From contig NZ_JARVWW010000001.1 in assembly GCF_029846715.1 (NCBI RefSeq), positions 744,001-808,000 of the forward strand: a stretch of 64,000 nt of DNA, given 5' to 3'. Shown piece after piece: positions 44,012-53,154 of this stretch. A program made the position numbers and the translations under genes. The notes beneath the pieces were generated by a model that was not told the DNA's origin, did no database searches, and saw only the letters and a program-made list of their open reading frames with translations. Position 1 is the first letter of the stretch; each line of letters opens with the position of its first letter. The stretch is from Bradyrhizobium nivariense. GTDB lineage: Bacteria > Pseudomonadota > Alphaproteobacteria > Rhizobiales > Xanthobacteraceae.

Positions 44012-46003
44012 TCAGCCCCGATATTTCTTCTTCGCCTTCTTTCCCGACGCGCCCTTCTCAGACCACGGCGTGACCGAAGGCGGCTCTGCGTGGCCGGGCT
44101 TGTTCTTATGCTTCTTTTTCTTGCCGAAAGAAGGAGCATCGTCGAATTTCGGCGCTCGCTCGCCATGAGCCTTGCCGCGTGGCTTGAATTCACCCGCGTC
44201 GCGCCCGCGATCGTCGCGACGTCCACCATGATCGCCGTCGCCGCTCTCGCGCCGAGGCGGCTTTGACCGCTCTTCCGGAGGCGCTTGCCGCTGCGGCGCA
44301 TCCGCCATCGATTCGAGGCGGATATTGTCTTCCTTGTCCGGACGCTTGATCTTGGCAGCGAAGGATTCCGCGACGCGCTCGGAAATTTCGAACTCGGTCG
44401 TCGTGTCCATGATCTTGATGGCGCCGATGTCGCCCTTGTCAATGCCGCCACGACGGCAAATCATCGGCAAGAGCCAGCGCGCTTCCGCGTTCTTTTTTCG
44501 TCCGATGTTGGCCCGGAACCAGACGCTGCCCTCCGCCATGCCATGTTTCGACGACGATTTTCCCGATTTGGGTCGAGCCCTTTCTGGGCGATCGTCGCCG
44601 CGCGAAGCGCGGACATCGTCGCGCGGCGTACGAAAATCGTCGCGCGGCGTGCGGGCATCGTTGCGGCCGCGATCGTCGCGCGGCCGGCTGCTCCGCTCGC
44701 CGGGATCGATGATGTCTTCGGGCGACGGCAGCCGCGCGCGATAGAGCCGTGCGAGTGACGCGGCGATATCCTCAGCCGACCGCTCGGCCAACAGGGCCTG
44801 CGCCAGCGCCAGATCGTCGGCGGTCGTCTCTTCCGTGAACAACACGTCCTTCATACGCTCGTGATCGAGCTTGCGGATCTCATCCGGCTGCGGCGCGGTC
44901 CCCCAGACCGCGTCGATCCCCGAGCTATTCAGCAGCATTTCCGCACGCCGCCGCCGCACGGGCGGCACCAGCAGGATACTCGTCCCCTTGCGGCCCGCGC
45001 GGCCGGTACGGCCCGAGCGATGCTGCATGACCTCGGCGTCGTTGGGCAGGTCGGCGTGAATGACGAGGTCGAGGCTCGGCAGGTCGATGCCGCGGGCGGC
45101 GACGTCGGTCGCCACGCAGACGCGCGAACGTCCGTCCCGCAGCGACTGCAGCGCCGTGGTTCGCTCGTTCTGCGTCAATTCGCCCGATAGCGCGACCACG
45201 GAGAAGCCGCGCTCCAGCAGCGCCGCCTGCAAATGCCTGACGTGATCGCGGGTGCTGCAGAACACCAGAGCGCTCGGCGCCTCGTAGAAGCGCAACACGT
45301 TGACGACCGCGTGCTCGGCATCGCCGGGCGCGATCCGGATCGCGCGGTACTCGATATCGGCGTGTCCGCCTTCGTCGCCGGCGACCTCGATCCGAAACGC
45401 CTGCTGTTGGTACTGCTTGGCCAGCGCGACGATGCCGCGCGGGAATGTCGCCGAGAACATCAGGGTGCGGCGCGTGTCCGGCGTGGTCTTGAGGATGAAC
45501 TCCATGTCCTCGCGAAAGCCGAGATTGAGCATCTCGTCGGCCTCGTCGAGCACGACGACCTTCAACTCGGAGATATCGAGACGGCCGCGGCGCAAATGAT
45601 CGCACAATCGGCCGGGCGTGCCGACGACGATGTGGGCGCCCGCGGCAAGCTCGCGCTGCTCGCGCCGCGGGTCCATGCCGCCGACGCAGGAGACGACGCG
45701 TCCGCTTGCATGCTCGTACAGCCACGCCAGCTCGCGATGGACCTGCAAGGCAAGCTCGCGGGTCGGCGCCACGATCAGGGCGAGCGGTGCACCCGCCCGC
45801 TCGAACCGCTCGGCATCAAGCAGATCCTTGGCCATGGCCAGCCCATAAGCGAGGGTCTTGCCGGAGCCGGTCTGGGCCGAAACCAGCAGGTCGCGGTCAG
45901 TGGCTTCGTCCGTGAGCACGGCGAGCTGAACGGGGGTCGGACGGTCGTAGTTGCGCTCGGCCAAAGCTCGGGCGAGCGGCGGACTCATGGTCGGGAAAGA
46001 CAC
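44012..46003 (-). CDS. DEAD-box RNA helicase with DbpA-type C-terminal RNA-binding domain
   Basis: 663 residues from a GTG (VSFPTMSPP) with AGG upstream; the ATG five codons later has no site. All helicase motifs are intact: AQTGSGKT (I), PTRELALQ (Ia), GTPGRL, DEADEML (II), SATFP (III), and HRSGRTGRAGRKG (VI). A charged Arg/Asp linker (about 430-500) leads to a DbpA/CsdA-like RNA-binding domain (VWFRANIGRKKNAEARWLLPMI...GAIKIMDTTTEFEIS) and a Lys-rich tail. Likely acts in ribosome assembly or cold adaptation. Confidence 0.95.
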   Translation of the reverse strand: MSFPTMSPPLARALAERNYDRPTPVQLAVLTDEATDRDLLVSAQTGSGKTLAYGLAMAKDLLDAERFERAGAPLALIVAPTRELALQVHRELAWLYEHASGRVVSCVGGMDPRREQRELAAGAHIVVGTPGRLCDHLRRGRLDISELKVVVLDEADEMLNLGFREDMEFILKTTPDTRRTLMFSATFPRGIVALAKQYQQQAFRIEVAGDEGGHADIEYRAIRIAPGDAEHAVVNVLRFYEAPSALVFCSTRDHVRHLQAALLERGFSVVALSGELTQNERTTALQSLRDGRSRVCVATDVAARGIDLPSLDLVIHADLPNDAEVMQHRSGRTGRAGRKGTSILLVPPVRRRRAEMLLNSSGIDAVWGTAPQPDEIRKLDHERMKDVLFTEETTADDLALAQALLAERSAEDIAASLARLYRARLPSPEDIIDPGERSSRPRDDRGRNDARTPRDDFRTPRDDVRASRGDDRPERARPKSGKSSSKHGMAEGSVWFRANIGRKKNAEARWLLPMICRRGGIDKGDIGAIKIMDTTTEFEISERVAESFAAKIKRPDKEDNIRLESMADAPQRQAPPEERSKPPRRESGDGDHGGRRDDRGRDAGEFKPRGKAHGERAPKFDDAPSFGKKKKHKNKPGHAEPPSVTPWSEKGASGKKAKKKYRG

Positions 46004-46376
46004 GGGATAAAACCTTGGTTGGTCCAGGCGCGGAACGTTGAGCCGCGCGACCTGAAGCTGCGTAGGCGGCAAATGGTCCAGCCGCACGCGTGGTGATTTG
46101 ATTTGGATGCTCTTTACGCCAAGCGGGGGCAAAGCACCATGCCTATGACGCATGGCTTTAGCGACACGGTGAACAGCTCGCGGATGCTCCGTCCGGCGCT
46201 TTTGCGCCATTTTACCGTGTCCGGAGACCTTTTGGGCCAAAACAGCAGATTTTCGCGACGATCCCGCCTAGGTTGCTCGATATCCAACAATCAACTGAAT
46301 GACGCATACACGTCTTGTCTCGTCGACATTTCGATCCCAAATCGTGCCTCACGAGAGAGCAAGACACGGGTGAAAC
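46004..46376. other. Long divergent intergenic region, helicase / cupin
   Basis: 373 bp without gene. The helicase open frame extends into it, but composition and a missing ribosome site argue against coding. It may provide a long 5' leader, as is typical of cold-shock helicase mRNAs. A short stem CCATGC/GCATGG (46138-46156) is visible. Confidence 0.4.
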
Positions 46377-46730
46377 ATGGCCGACGGGATATCCCTTTCA
46401 GACAAGCTCGCGACCTTTCAAGACTTCTGGTCTCCGCGCACAATCACCAACTTCAACGACTGCGACGTGATGGTGGTGAAGGTGAAGGGAGAGTTCACCT
46501 GGCACAAGCACGACGACACCGACGATTTCTTTCTCGTCCTGAAAGGCAGTCTGGACATCGAATTGCGGGATCGCACGGTGACGCTTGGTCCGGGCGAACT
46601 CTATGTCGTGCCCAAAGGTGTCGAGCATCGTCCGGTGGCACGCGAGGAGGTCCATCTCCTGCTCATCGAGCCGACCGGCACGCCGAACACGGGCGAAAAG
46701 GCCACCGCCGCGGCGCGCAAGCTCGCATAG
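46377..46730 (+). CDS. Small cupin domain protein
   Basis: 117 residues. Cupin motif 1 FTWHKHDDTDDFFLVLKGSLDIEL and motif 2 LGPGELYVVPKGVEHRPVA give the HxH...E...H metal site. These small single-cupin proteins (ReD1-like) often have no assigned role. A convergent membrane-associated gene follows 32 bp downstream. Confidence 0.88.
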   Translation: MADGISLSDKLATFQDFWSPRTITNFNDCDVMVVKVKGEFTWHKHDDTDDFFLVLKGSLDIELRDRTVTLGPGELYVVPKGVEHRPVAREEVHLLLIEPTGTPNTGEKATAAARKLA

Positions 46731-46762
46731 AGGGTGGCTCGCTTGTTCTAATCCCCCTTGTT

Positions 46763-47275
46763 TTAATCCCTGGAGGTCACCAGCCTGCTGAAGCCGCCCG
46801 CCAGCCTTGCTCTTGCCCGCGCAAGAGTGTCTTTCGCGGCGCGGCTCAAGGCGCGGATGGCACGCCAGGCTTCGGTGGCTTGCAGCCATGCTCTCACCTC
46901 GGCGAACCTCCCATAGGCCCAGGCGAAAGCCGGGATCCGCATCAGCTTGTCACGCGTGAGATGGAACAGGCGCTCGACCAGCACGAGCTTGAGCAGCTCG
47001 CCGAGGATGAAAGTCACAGCCCCGCTCACGAACTGACCGGTTGCCGCGAGATAGGCCGCCACAGGCTTGATCGGCTCCAGAATGATCACGGGCACGGAAA
47101 ACAAGGCGAGCGACGGATAAGGCGGCAGCGATCTGATCCAGGCTCGCAATCGCTTGAATTCGAGATGTCGCCCAAGCCAGCGCGAAATCGGCCTCGCCAC
47201 GGCCATGAAGACCGCATCCACCAGGAAGTAGATAGCCGCCAGGATGTAAGTGACCGGTTTCAGGATTCGCTTCAC
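46763..47275 (-). CDS. Putative membrane-associated protein, unknown function
   Basis: 170 residues from a GTG with AGGAG upstream; an in-frame ATG 48 bp earlier lies before that site. Hydrophobic segments at about 7-25 and 55-75 and the basic, Arg-rich C-terminus (RALSRAAKDTLARARARLAG) suggest a membrane-bound helical protein. No family recognised. Confidence 0.65.
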   Translation of the reverse strand: MKRILKPVTYILAAIYFLVDAVFMAVARPISRWLGRHLEFKRLRAWIRSLPPYPSLALFSVPVIILEPIKPVAAYLAATGQFVSGAVTFILGELLKLVLVERLFHLTRDKLMRIPAFAWAYGRFAEVRAWLQATEAWRAIRALSRAAKDTLARARARLAGGFSRLVTSRD

Positions 47276-47389
47276 GATACCTCTCCTACGAACTGAAAGC
47301 CGGAACTGGGACCTAAGTTTCACCTCGGCGTGAATAACTCGCGGATTTCCGATGGAACTTTTTGGGCATCAGCCCGCCTCCCCTGCGTT

Positions 47390-47818
47390 TCAGATCTCCG
47401 CATAGATCTCCAAAAGATTGCCGTCGGGGTCGCGGAAGAACAGCGTCCGGTGCCCGAAGGACTGGATCGTCGGCGGCGACAACAGCGCAACGCCGTGTCG
47501 TACGAGTTCATCGGCGCACGCATCGACTTCGGCCGCGGAGACCTTGAATGCCAGTTGCAGCGAGGCAGTGCCCGCCGGCGTCGGCGCATCGGCCCCGGTC
47601 CGGCTCGGCTTTGCAAGAGCCAGCGTGTTGGTGCCCAAGCCGTACTCGATCCAGTTCGGCGAGAGCTCACGCAGCAGCGGAAACGCGAGAACCTCCTCGT
47701 AGAAGCGGCGCATCGCCGCCATGTCGCGCACGAAGATGACGGTGTAGTCGATTGCGCGGATGGCGTGGAAGGGGGAGCGCGTGCGTGGGTCTCGTTCGGT
47801 TGTCTCGTCCATCATCAT
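47390..47818 (-). CDS. VOC (glyoxalase/bleomycin resistance) family protein
   Basis: 142 residues; three consecutive ATG codons leave the start open (47818, 47815 or 47812, the last best spaced to the AGGG). The repeated beta-alpha-beta-beta-beta fold is indicated by IDYTVIFVRDMAAMRRFYEEVLAFP and the C-terminal FFRDPDGNLLEIYAE with the typical metal Glu. Could be a lyase, dioxygenase or resistance protein. A palindromic mini-repeat lies upstream (47882-47914). Confidence 0.88.
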   Translation of the reverse strand: MMMDETTERDPRTRSPFHAIRAIDYTVIFVRDMAAMRRFYEEVLAFPLLRELSPNWIEYGLGTNTLALAKPSRTGADAPTPAGTASLQLAFKVSAAEVDACADELVRHGVALLSPPTIQSFGHRTLFFRDPDGNLLEIYAEI

Positions 47819-47881
47819 GCCCTTTCATCCGCACGTAGCTCGTATGGAGCGTAGCGGAATACGGGGAGCCACAAGCGAGAA

Positions 47882-47914
47882 CCCCGGATTACGCTGCGCT
47901 CCCTCCGGGCTACG
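47882..47914. repeat. CCCGGATTACG...CCGGGCTACG mini-repeat, copy 1
   Basis: A 33-bp inverted repeat (CCCCGGATTACGCTGCGCTCC...TCCGGGCTACG). A close relative occurs at 49727-49757. Confidence 0.65.
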
Positions 47915-47920
47915 AATTTC

Positions 47921-49072
47921 TCACTCCACCAGCTCCGGCCACGGCACGATGGTCGACTTCACCGTCTTCATCGCCATCGCGTCCGCGACCGCCTGCGCGA
48001 CGCCCGCTTCCGTGAACGGATAGATCGTCTGCATCTTCAGCCAGGGATATTTGTTGCGGGTGCGATAGAGCATGTCGACGCCGAGCGGCAGATCGTTGCC
48101 GGTAAAGCCCCAGGATCCCAGCACGTTGAGGTCCTTGGTGCAGATGCGGTGCCAGGACGTCTCGATCGATCCGGCGTCGGTGAACTGGCCCATCTCGACA
48201 TAGGTGCCGCCGTCGCGCAGCATCTCGATGCCTTCGGGGCCGGCGGTCGGATGGCCCGAACAATCCATCACCAGATCGGCGCCGAAGCCCCCGACGATGT
48301 CGCGCACGCGGGCGATGCGATCTTGTGGTGACTTCAGCTCGTCGATGTTCACCGTGGCCTCCGCGCCGAATTCGCGCGCAAGCTTGAGCCGCGGCTGTTC
48401 CGGCGCACCGACGCAGATCACGCGCCCTGCTCCCATCTCCAATGCTGCAGCGACTGCGAGAATGCCGATCGGGCCCGAGCCCTGGATCACCACCGTGTCG
48501 CCCCAGGAAAAACCGCCGGCGCGGCTGGCGCGGTTGAAGGCGCGGATGCAGGAGGTCAGCGGCTCCGATAGCGCCCCTAACCGCAGCGACATGTCGTCGG
48601 GCAGCTTGTAGATCTTGGTGCCCGGCAGCATGTCGAGATCGACATAGACATACTCTGCCCAGCCGCCCCACATGTGAGGTGGTTTATCGAAGCCGAGATA
48701 GCGGCCGTAATAAACCGGCGTCAGGCATTTGTTGGCGGTCTGCGGATAATGGATGCAGTAGTAGCAGCGGCCGCAGGGCATCAGCGGCGGGATCATCACT
48801 TTCGAGCCGACCGTGAGCGGCTTGCTCATGAAGTCCTCGGTGAATTCGTCGCCGCATTCGACGATGATTCCGCCGAGCTCGTGGCCGAGCGTGAACGGCC
48901 AGGGCAGCGGCTTCGGCCAATGACCTTTGAGAATGTGCAGATCGGTGCCGCAGACACCACAGGCGCCGACCTTGATCAGCGCGGCCTTCTTGCCGACCTT
49001 CGGCCATGGCACGGTGCGGATGACGGGCTCCGAGCCCGGCCCTGCGTGGGTGCAGACGCGGATGGATTCCAT
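47921..49072 (-). CDS. Zinc-dependent alcohol dehydrogenase (MDR family)
   Basis: 383 residues from an ATG with GAGG upstream; an in-frame extension before it is rejected. Catalytic zinc region GACGVCGTDLHILKG with GHE (LGHELGGI), structural zinc lobe with CGRCYYCIHYPQTANKC and a Rossmann domain (GSGPIGILAVAAALEMGAGRVICVG; DLVMDCSG). Likely oxidises or reduces a small alcohol, sugar or threonine-like substrate with NAD(P)H; specificity unknown. Confidence 0.93.
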   Translation of the reverse strand: MESIRVCTHAGPGSEPVIRTVPWPKVGKKAALIKVGACGVCGTDLHILKGHWPKPLPWPFTLGHELGGIIVECGDEFTEDFMSKPLTVGSKVMIPPLMPCGRCYYCIHYPQTANKCLTPVYYGRYLGFDKPPHMWGGWAEYVYVDLDMLPGTKIYKLPDDMSLRLGALSEPLTSCIRAFNRASRAGGFSWGDTVVIQGSGPIGILAVAAALEMGAGRVICVGAPEQPRLKLAREFGAEATVNIDELKSPQDRIARVRDIVGGFGADLVMDCSGHPTAGPEGIEMLRDGGTYVEMGQFTDAGSIETSWHRICTKDLNVLGSWGFTGNDLPLGVDMLYRTRNKYPWLKMQTIYPFTEAGVAQAVADAMAMKTVKSTIVPWPELVE

Positions 49073-49188
49073 GGTGTGTCCTCGCTGGCCGCCTGTTATG
49101 ATTAACTGGTGCGGCTGATAAGAAGCGTATGTGAGATGCGCGATGCTGCCAAGCTGCGCTCTCGCAGCAGGATGGAGCATCTGCGCCC

Positions 49189-49710
49189 ATGACGAGCCAT
49201 CGGCGTCCTGCATTGATCGTGTTTGGCGGTCTTCCCGGCACCGGCAAGACGATGGTCTCGCGCGAGCTCGCGATGCGGCTCGCGGCGACGCATCTTCGGA
49301 TCGACGCCATTGAACAGGCTTTGCGAAACGCAGGCCTGGCTGTCGGCGCAATGGGCTACGCCATTGGCAACGCGCTCGCGGCGGAGAACCTCAAACTCTG
49401 CGGCACCGTTGTTGCCGACTGCGTCAATCCGGTGCTGGCAAGCCGCGTTGGCTGGCGGCACACCGCCTTGCAGAACGCGGCACATATCGTTGAGATTGAA
49501 TTGGTCTGCAGTGACTTGGCTGTCCACCGGCGGCGAGCGGAAGGGCGCTCCCCCGACATCAGCGGCCTTGAATTGCCTAGCTGGGACACAATAGTGAGTC
49601 GACACTATGAGCCTTGGGATCGAGAGCATCTTGTCCTCGATAGTGCCGATGGCTCACTCGATGATCTCGTCGAGCAGGCGCAAGCCTATGTTCGCGGCAA
49701 GGTCGGTTAG
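49189..49710 (+). CDS. P-loop kinase-like ATPase
   Basis: 173 residues. Walker A is perfect: GGLPGTGKT at residues 13-21. The body resembles small P-loop kinases of the zeta-toxin/aminoglycoside-kinase-like group (GTVVADCVNPVLASRVGWRHTA; VEIELVCSDLAVHRRRAEGR as lid). It probably phosphorylates a small molecule; no partner is evident. Divergent from the alcohol dehydrogenase gene by 116 bp. Confidence 0.85.
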   Translation: MTSHRRPALIVFGGLPGTGKTMVSRELAMRLAATHLRIDAIEQALRNAGLAVGAMGYAIGNALAAENLKLCGTVVADCVNPVLASRVGWRHTALQNAAHIVEIELVCSDLAVHRRRAEGRSPDISGLELPSWDTIVSRHYEPWDREHLVLDSADGSLDDLVEQAQAYVRGKVG

Positions 49711-49726
49711 GGCGCTCGAACGAGAG

Positions 49727-49757
49727 ACCCGGATATCGCTGCGCTCATCCGGGCTAC
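49727..49757. repeat. CCCGGAT...CCGGGCTAC mini-repeat, copy 2
   Basis: Second copy of the motif at 47882-47914, in the same orientation (ACCCGGATATCGCTGCGCTC...ATCCGGGCTAC). Lies directly after the P-loop gene. Confidence 0.65.
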
Positions 49758-49774
49758 AGCGCTCGCCACACTCA

Positions 49775-49905
49775 CCACCGTCATCCTGAGGTGCGAAGCT
49801 CGCGATGCATTTGCATCGCGAGCTGAAGCCTCGAAGGATGGGCCACAGGCGCTTGCAGCCCATCCTTCGAGGCGCGCAAGAGCGCGCACCTCAGAATGAC
49901 GGTGG
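49775..49905. repeat. Three-stem nested inverted repeat
   Basis: Outer arms CCACCGTCATCCTGAGGTGCG (49775-49795) and its near-perfect complement (49885-49905, one mismatch) enclose two perfect hairpins: AGCTCGCGATGCA/TGCATCGCGAGCT (49797-49824) and GCCTCGAAGGATGGGC/GCCCATCCTTCGAGGC (49828-49873). A cloverleaf-like mobile palindromic element; its sequence is not part of any gene. Confidence 0.75.
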
Positions 49906-50008
49906 AGCGTGTGGCGGCAATGCATAGCTGCTGTTCAAGCCTACCCAAGTGTCTTGAGCGATTGCCGGCGAACGTGTAACTCCCGAAGAGTCACACCCAG
50001 GTGTCCCT

Positions 50009-51256
50009 TTGAACCCCCTTCCCCAAAATCCCGTCGTCGCGTCCGGATCGTTCGCGGCGATGAAGTCGGTGCCTTACCGGCTCCAGTTCATGGCTTACGT
50101 GCTGGCGATGATGGCCGACAATATCGAGCATGTGATCAGCTATTGGGTGGTGTTCCAGAAATTCCATTCGCCAGCGCTGGCGGGCTTTGCCGTGCTGTCG
50201 CACTGGCTGCCGTTCCTGTTGTTCTCCGTTGCCGTCGGCGGGCTCGCCGACCGGTTCGATCCGCGCCGCATCATCCAGTGCGGCATGCTGCTGTTCATCG
50301 TGGCCTCGAGCGGTTGGGGCTTCTTCTTCATCACCGATACGATCCAGATGTGGCACGCCATGCTGCTGCTGGTGATCCACGGCTGCGCCGGCGTGTTGTG
50401 GCAGACGCCGAACCAGCTCCTGCTCTATGACCTCGTCGGTCCCGCCGATCTTCCGAGCGCGGTGCGGCTGAATGCGATGGCGCGCTATCTCGGCATTTTG
50501 GTCGGGCCCGCCGTCGGCGGAATCATCATGCTGACGCTCGGCACCTCGCACGGCATCATCTTCAACACGCTATTCTACCTGCCGATGCTGCTGTGGCTGT
50601 TCTGGGCGCCGGTACGCGACAACAGCGTGGCTGTGCGGCGCTTCGCGGTCCGCGGCCTCGCCGACATCATGCTGACCATCCGCGCCATCGGCACGCAGCC
50701 GGTGCTGATGGCGATGACGTGGCTTGCCGGCCTCACCTCCTTCATGATCGGCAACGCCTATCACGCGCAGATGCCGGGCTTTGCCGGCGATCTCGGCCAC
50801 GGCGATCCCGGCGTCTCCTACAGCGTGCTGCTCGCGGCCGATGCGGCCGGCGCACTGCTCGCCGGCATCGCGCTGGAATCGTGGGGACGGCTCAAGGGCA
50901 CGCCGCGCGCTGCGATCATGCTCGCGATGCTGTGGAGCCTGGCGCTGCTCGGCTTCGCCTCGGTGCGGATCTATCCGGTCGCGATCGTGCTGCTGTTCTT
51001 TGCAGGCTTCTTCGAGCTGTCGTTCAACACCATGGCGCAGGCGCTGGTGCAGTTGAACGCGCCGTCCGACATCCGCGGCCGCGTCGTCGGCCTCTACAAC
51101 ATGGCGGGGCTCGGCATGCGGGCGTTCAGCGGCATCACGGTCGGCTTGTTCGGTGCGGCGATCGGCATTCACTGGTCGCTCGGGCTGTCGGCGGCGGTTC
51201 TGCTGGCGCTGCTGTGTCTCCTGTACCAGCGCGCGGTGAGGAAGGCAGCCGGTTGA
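50009..51256 (+). CDS. MFS transporter
   Basis: 415 residues from a TTG with AGGTG 6 bp upstream (the first ATG, 50060, would shorten the leader by 17 residues). The protein is largely hydrophobic; GGLADRFDPRRIIQ is the loop 2-3 MFS motif. Probably an exporter of the enterobactin/arabinose-type (EntS-like). It precedes another MFS gene by 51 bp. Confidence 0.88.
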   Translation: MNPLPQNPVVASGSFAAMKSVPYRLQFMAYVLAMMADNIEHVISYWVVFQKFHSPALAGFAVLSHWLPFLLFSVAVGGLADRFDPRRIIQCGMLLFIVASSGWGFFFITDTIQMWHAMLLLVIHGCAGVLWQTPNQLLLYDLVGPADLPSAVRLNAMARYLGILVGPAVGGIIMLTLGTSHGIIFNTLFYLPMLLWLFWAPVRDNSVAVRRFAVRGLADIMLTIRAIGTQPVLMAMTWLAGLTSFMIGNAYHAQMPGFAGDLGHGDPGVSYSVLLAADAAGALLAGIALESWGRLKGTPRAAIMLAMLWSLALLGFASVRIYPVAIVLLFFAGFFELSFNTMAQALVQLNAPSDIRGRVVGLYNMAGLGMRAFSGITVGLFGAAIGIHWSLGLSAAVLLALLCLLYQRAVRKAAG

Positions 51257-51307
51257 CTCCGGCCTCTCTCCACCGCACCCTCGATACAGGGCCGGGGAGA
51301 TGAGACG

Positions 51308-52474
51308 TTGCACAATCGCTGGGGCATTCTTGCGATCCTGTTCGTCGTTCGCCTCACCATCGCGTTCCAGTTCCAGAGCGTGGCCGCGGTCGCGCCGCTG
51401 CTGCAACAGACTTTTGGCGTCGGGCTCGCCGATATCGGCATTCTGATCGGGCTCTATTTCACACCGGGCATCGTGCTGGCGCTGCCGGGCGGCGCGATCG
51501 GCCGGAGCCTCGGCGACAAGCCCACGACCATCGCGGCACTGCTGCTGATGACGGCCGGCAGCCTGATCATGGCCACCACCGACGTCTGGGGCTGGCAGAT
51601 GGCGGGTCGGCTCGCCTCCGGCGCCGGCGGCGTGCTGCTGACCGTGCAGCTCACCAAGATGGGCACCGACTGGTTTGCGGGGAAGGAAATCGCAACCGCA
51701 ATGGCGATCTTCGTCAACTCCTGGCCCGCGGGCGTTGCGATCTCGCTCTTGGTGCTGCCGGCGATCGGCACCACCTATGGCGCGGGCGCCGTGTTCCTCG
51801 TGGCCGGCGCGCTGACCGCGATCGGCATTGTGCTGATCACGTTCTACCGGCCGCCGCCGGGAGCAACCGCCAGCGCGGCCGGCTCCGGGCGGCTTGATCC
51901 GCTCGCTCTCTTGGCGGTGATCGTCGCGGGCGCGATCTGGGGCCTCTATAATGTCGGCTTCGCCATGATCTTCTCGTTCGGCCCCTCGCTGCTCGCCGAG
52001 CGCGGCTGGAGCATTGCCGCGGCGGGATCGGCGATCAGCCTCGTGATGTGGCTGTCGGTGATCTCGGTGCCGGCAGGCGGCTATCTCGCCGATCGCTTCA
52101 AGCGGCCGCTCGTGCTGGCGATCGCGGCCAGCCTCGCGGTGGCCGGGCTGCTGGCCTGGCTGACCCGGTCCGACGCGGTGATCACGATCCTCGTCCTGAT
52201 CGGCCTGATCGGCGGCCATCCGGCCGGGCCGATCATGAGCCTGACCGCCCGCGTGCTTGTGCAGGAAACGAGGGCGATCGGGATGGGCGTGTTCTACACT
52301 CTCTTCTACGCCGCGATGATGCTGGGACCGGCGGTGGCGGGCCGGCTCGCCAAATCGGCCGGAACTGCCGCCGTCGCACTCGACCTCGGCGCGCTGACAG
52401 TGCTGGCCTGCCCGCCGCTGATGTGGCTTTTCGAACGCATTGTGTCTGTCCGTCATCGACGCGCCCGATCCTAA
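51308..52474 (+). CDS. MFS transporter (CynX/NimT-like)
   Basis: 388 residues from a TTG with GGGGAG upstream. Hydrophobic throughout; the start (GILAILFVVRLTIAFQFQSVAAVAPLLQQTFGVGLADIGILIGLYFTPGIVLALPGGAIGRSLGDK) is typical of nitroimidazole/cyanate-type MFS proteins. Substrate unknown. Directly downstream of another MFS gene and 63 bp upstream of the PilZ gene. Confidence 0.88.
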   Translation: MHNRWGILAILFVVRLTIAFQFQSVAAVAPLLQQTFGVGLADIGILIGLYFTPGIVLALPGGAIGRSLGDKPTTIAALLLMTAGSLIMATTDVWGWQMAGRLASGAGGVLLTVQLTKMGTDWFAGKEIATAMAIFVNSWPAGVAISLLVLPAIGTTYGAGAVFLVAGALTAIGIVLITFYRPPPGATASAAGSGRLDPLALLAVIVAGAIWGLYNVGFAMIFSFGPSLLAERGWSIAAAGSAISLVMWLSVISVPAGGYLADRFKRPLVLAIAASLAVAGLLAWLTRSDAVITILVLIGLIGGHPAGPIMSLTARVLVQETRAIGMGVFYTLFYAAMMLGPAVAGRLAKSAGTAAVALDLGALTVLACPPLMWLFERIVSVRHRRARS

Positions 52475-52536
52475 CGCGGCATTAACCCTGTGCACCTTAG
52501 GGTCGTCCCGGACTCCGCCAGGCGGGGGGTCGGGTT

Positions 52537-53154
52537 GTGAAAATGGCGTTGGCGAACAAAAAATTTCTTCCGGCCGCCGAGGAACGTCGGCGTTTCCAGC
52601 GGGTGAAGGTTCACCTGCTCGGCCGCTACATGCTGCCGGACCGCCGTGAATTCCCCTGCCAGGTGATCAACATGTCGCCGGGCGGGCTGGCGCTTCTCGC
52701 CCCCGGCATCGGCAATGTCGGCGACCGCGTTGTCGCCTATCTCGACCATATCGGCCGGGTCGAGGGCAAGATCACCCGCATCATCGACAATGGCTTCGCC
52801 ATGACGGTGGGTGCGACGCCCCGCAAGCGCGACAAGCTCGCGGCACAGCTGACCTGGCTCGCCAACCGCGACATCCTCAACCTGCCGGAAGACCGCCGCC
52901 ACGACCGTATCGTGCCGCGCAACCCGATCGCGGTGCTGACGCTCGAGGACGGCACCAAGATGACTTGCCGCATCATCGACCTCTCGCTGTCGGGCGCCGC
53001 GATCGCCGCGGAGAACCGCCCGCCGCTGAAATCGACGGTTCTGCTCGGCCGGGTGCAGGGCCGCGTGGTTCGAAACCTCGAAGACGGCTTCGCCCTCGAG
53101 TTCATGCATTCGCAGCCGATCGAGACACTCGAAGAGAGCGTTACCGCGCGGTAA
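52537..53154 (+). CDS. Double PilZ domain protein
   Basis: 205 residues (GTG at 52537; an ATG two codons later is equally plausible). Two PilZ-like units: RRRFQRVK with NMSPGG (about 17-90) and RRHDRIVPR with DLSLSG (about 118-195). These RxxxR and (D/N)xSxxG pairs bind c-di-GMP. It has no membrane or output domain, so it would act as an adaptor. A terminator hairpin follows at 53193-53226; the next gene encodes a LapG-like peptidase. Confidence 0.88.
   Translation: MKMALANKKFLPAAEERRRFQRVKVHLLGRYMLPDRREFPCQVINMSPGGLALLAPGIGNVGDRVVAYLDHIGRVEGKITRIIDNGFAMTVGATPRKRDKLAAQLTWLANRDILNLPEDRRHDRIVPRNPIAVLTLEDGTKMTCRIIDLSLSGAAIAAENRPPLKSTVLLGRVQGRVVRNLEDGFALEFMHSQPIETLEESVTAR

Noticed and set aside
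50570..52495. 641-codon minus-strand frame opposite both MFS genes
   Set aside because: Extreme Arg/Gln/His composition, antisense of hydrophobic coding sequence.
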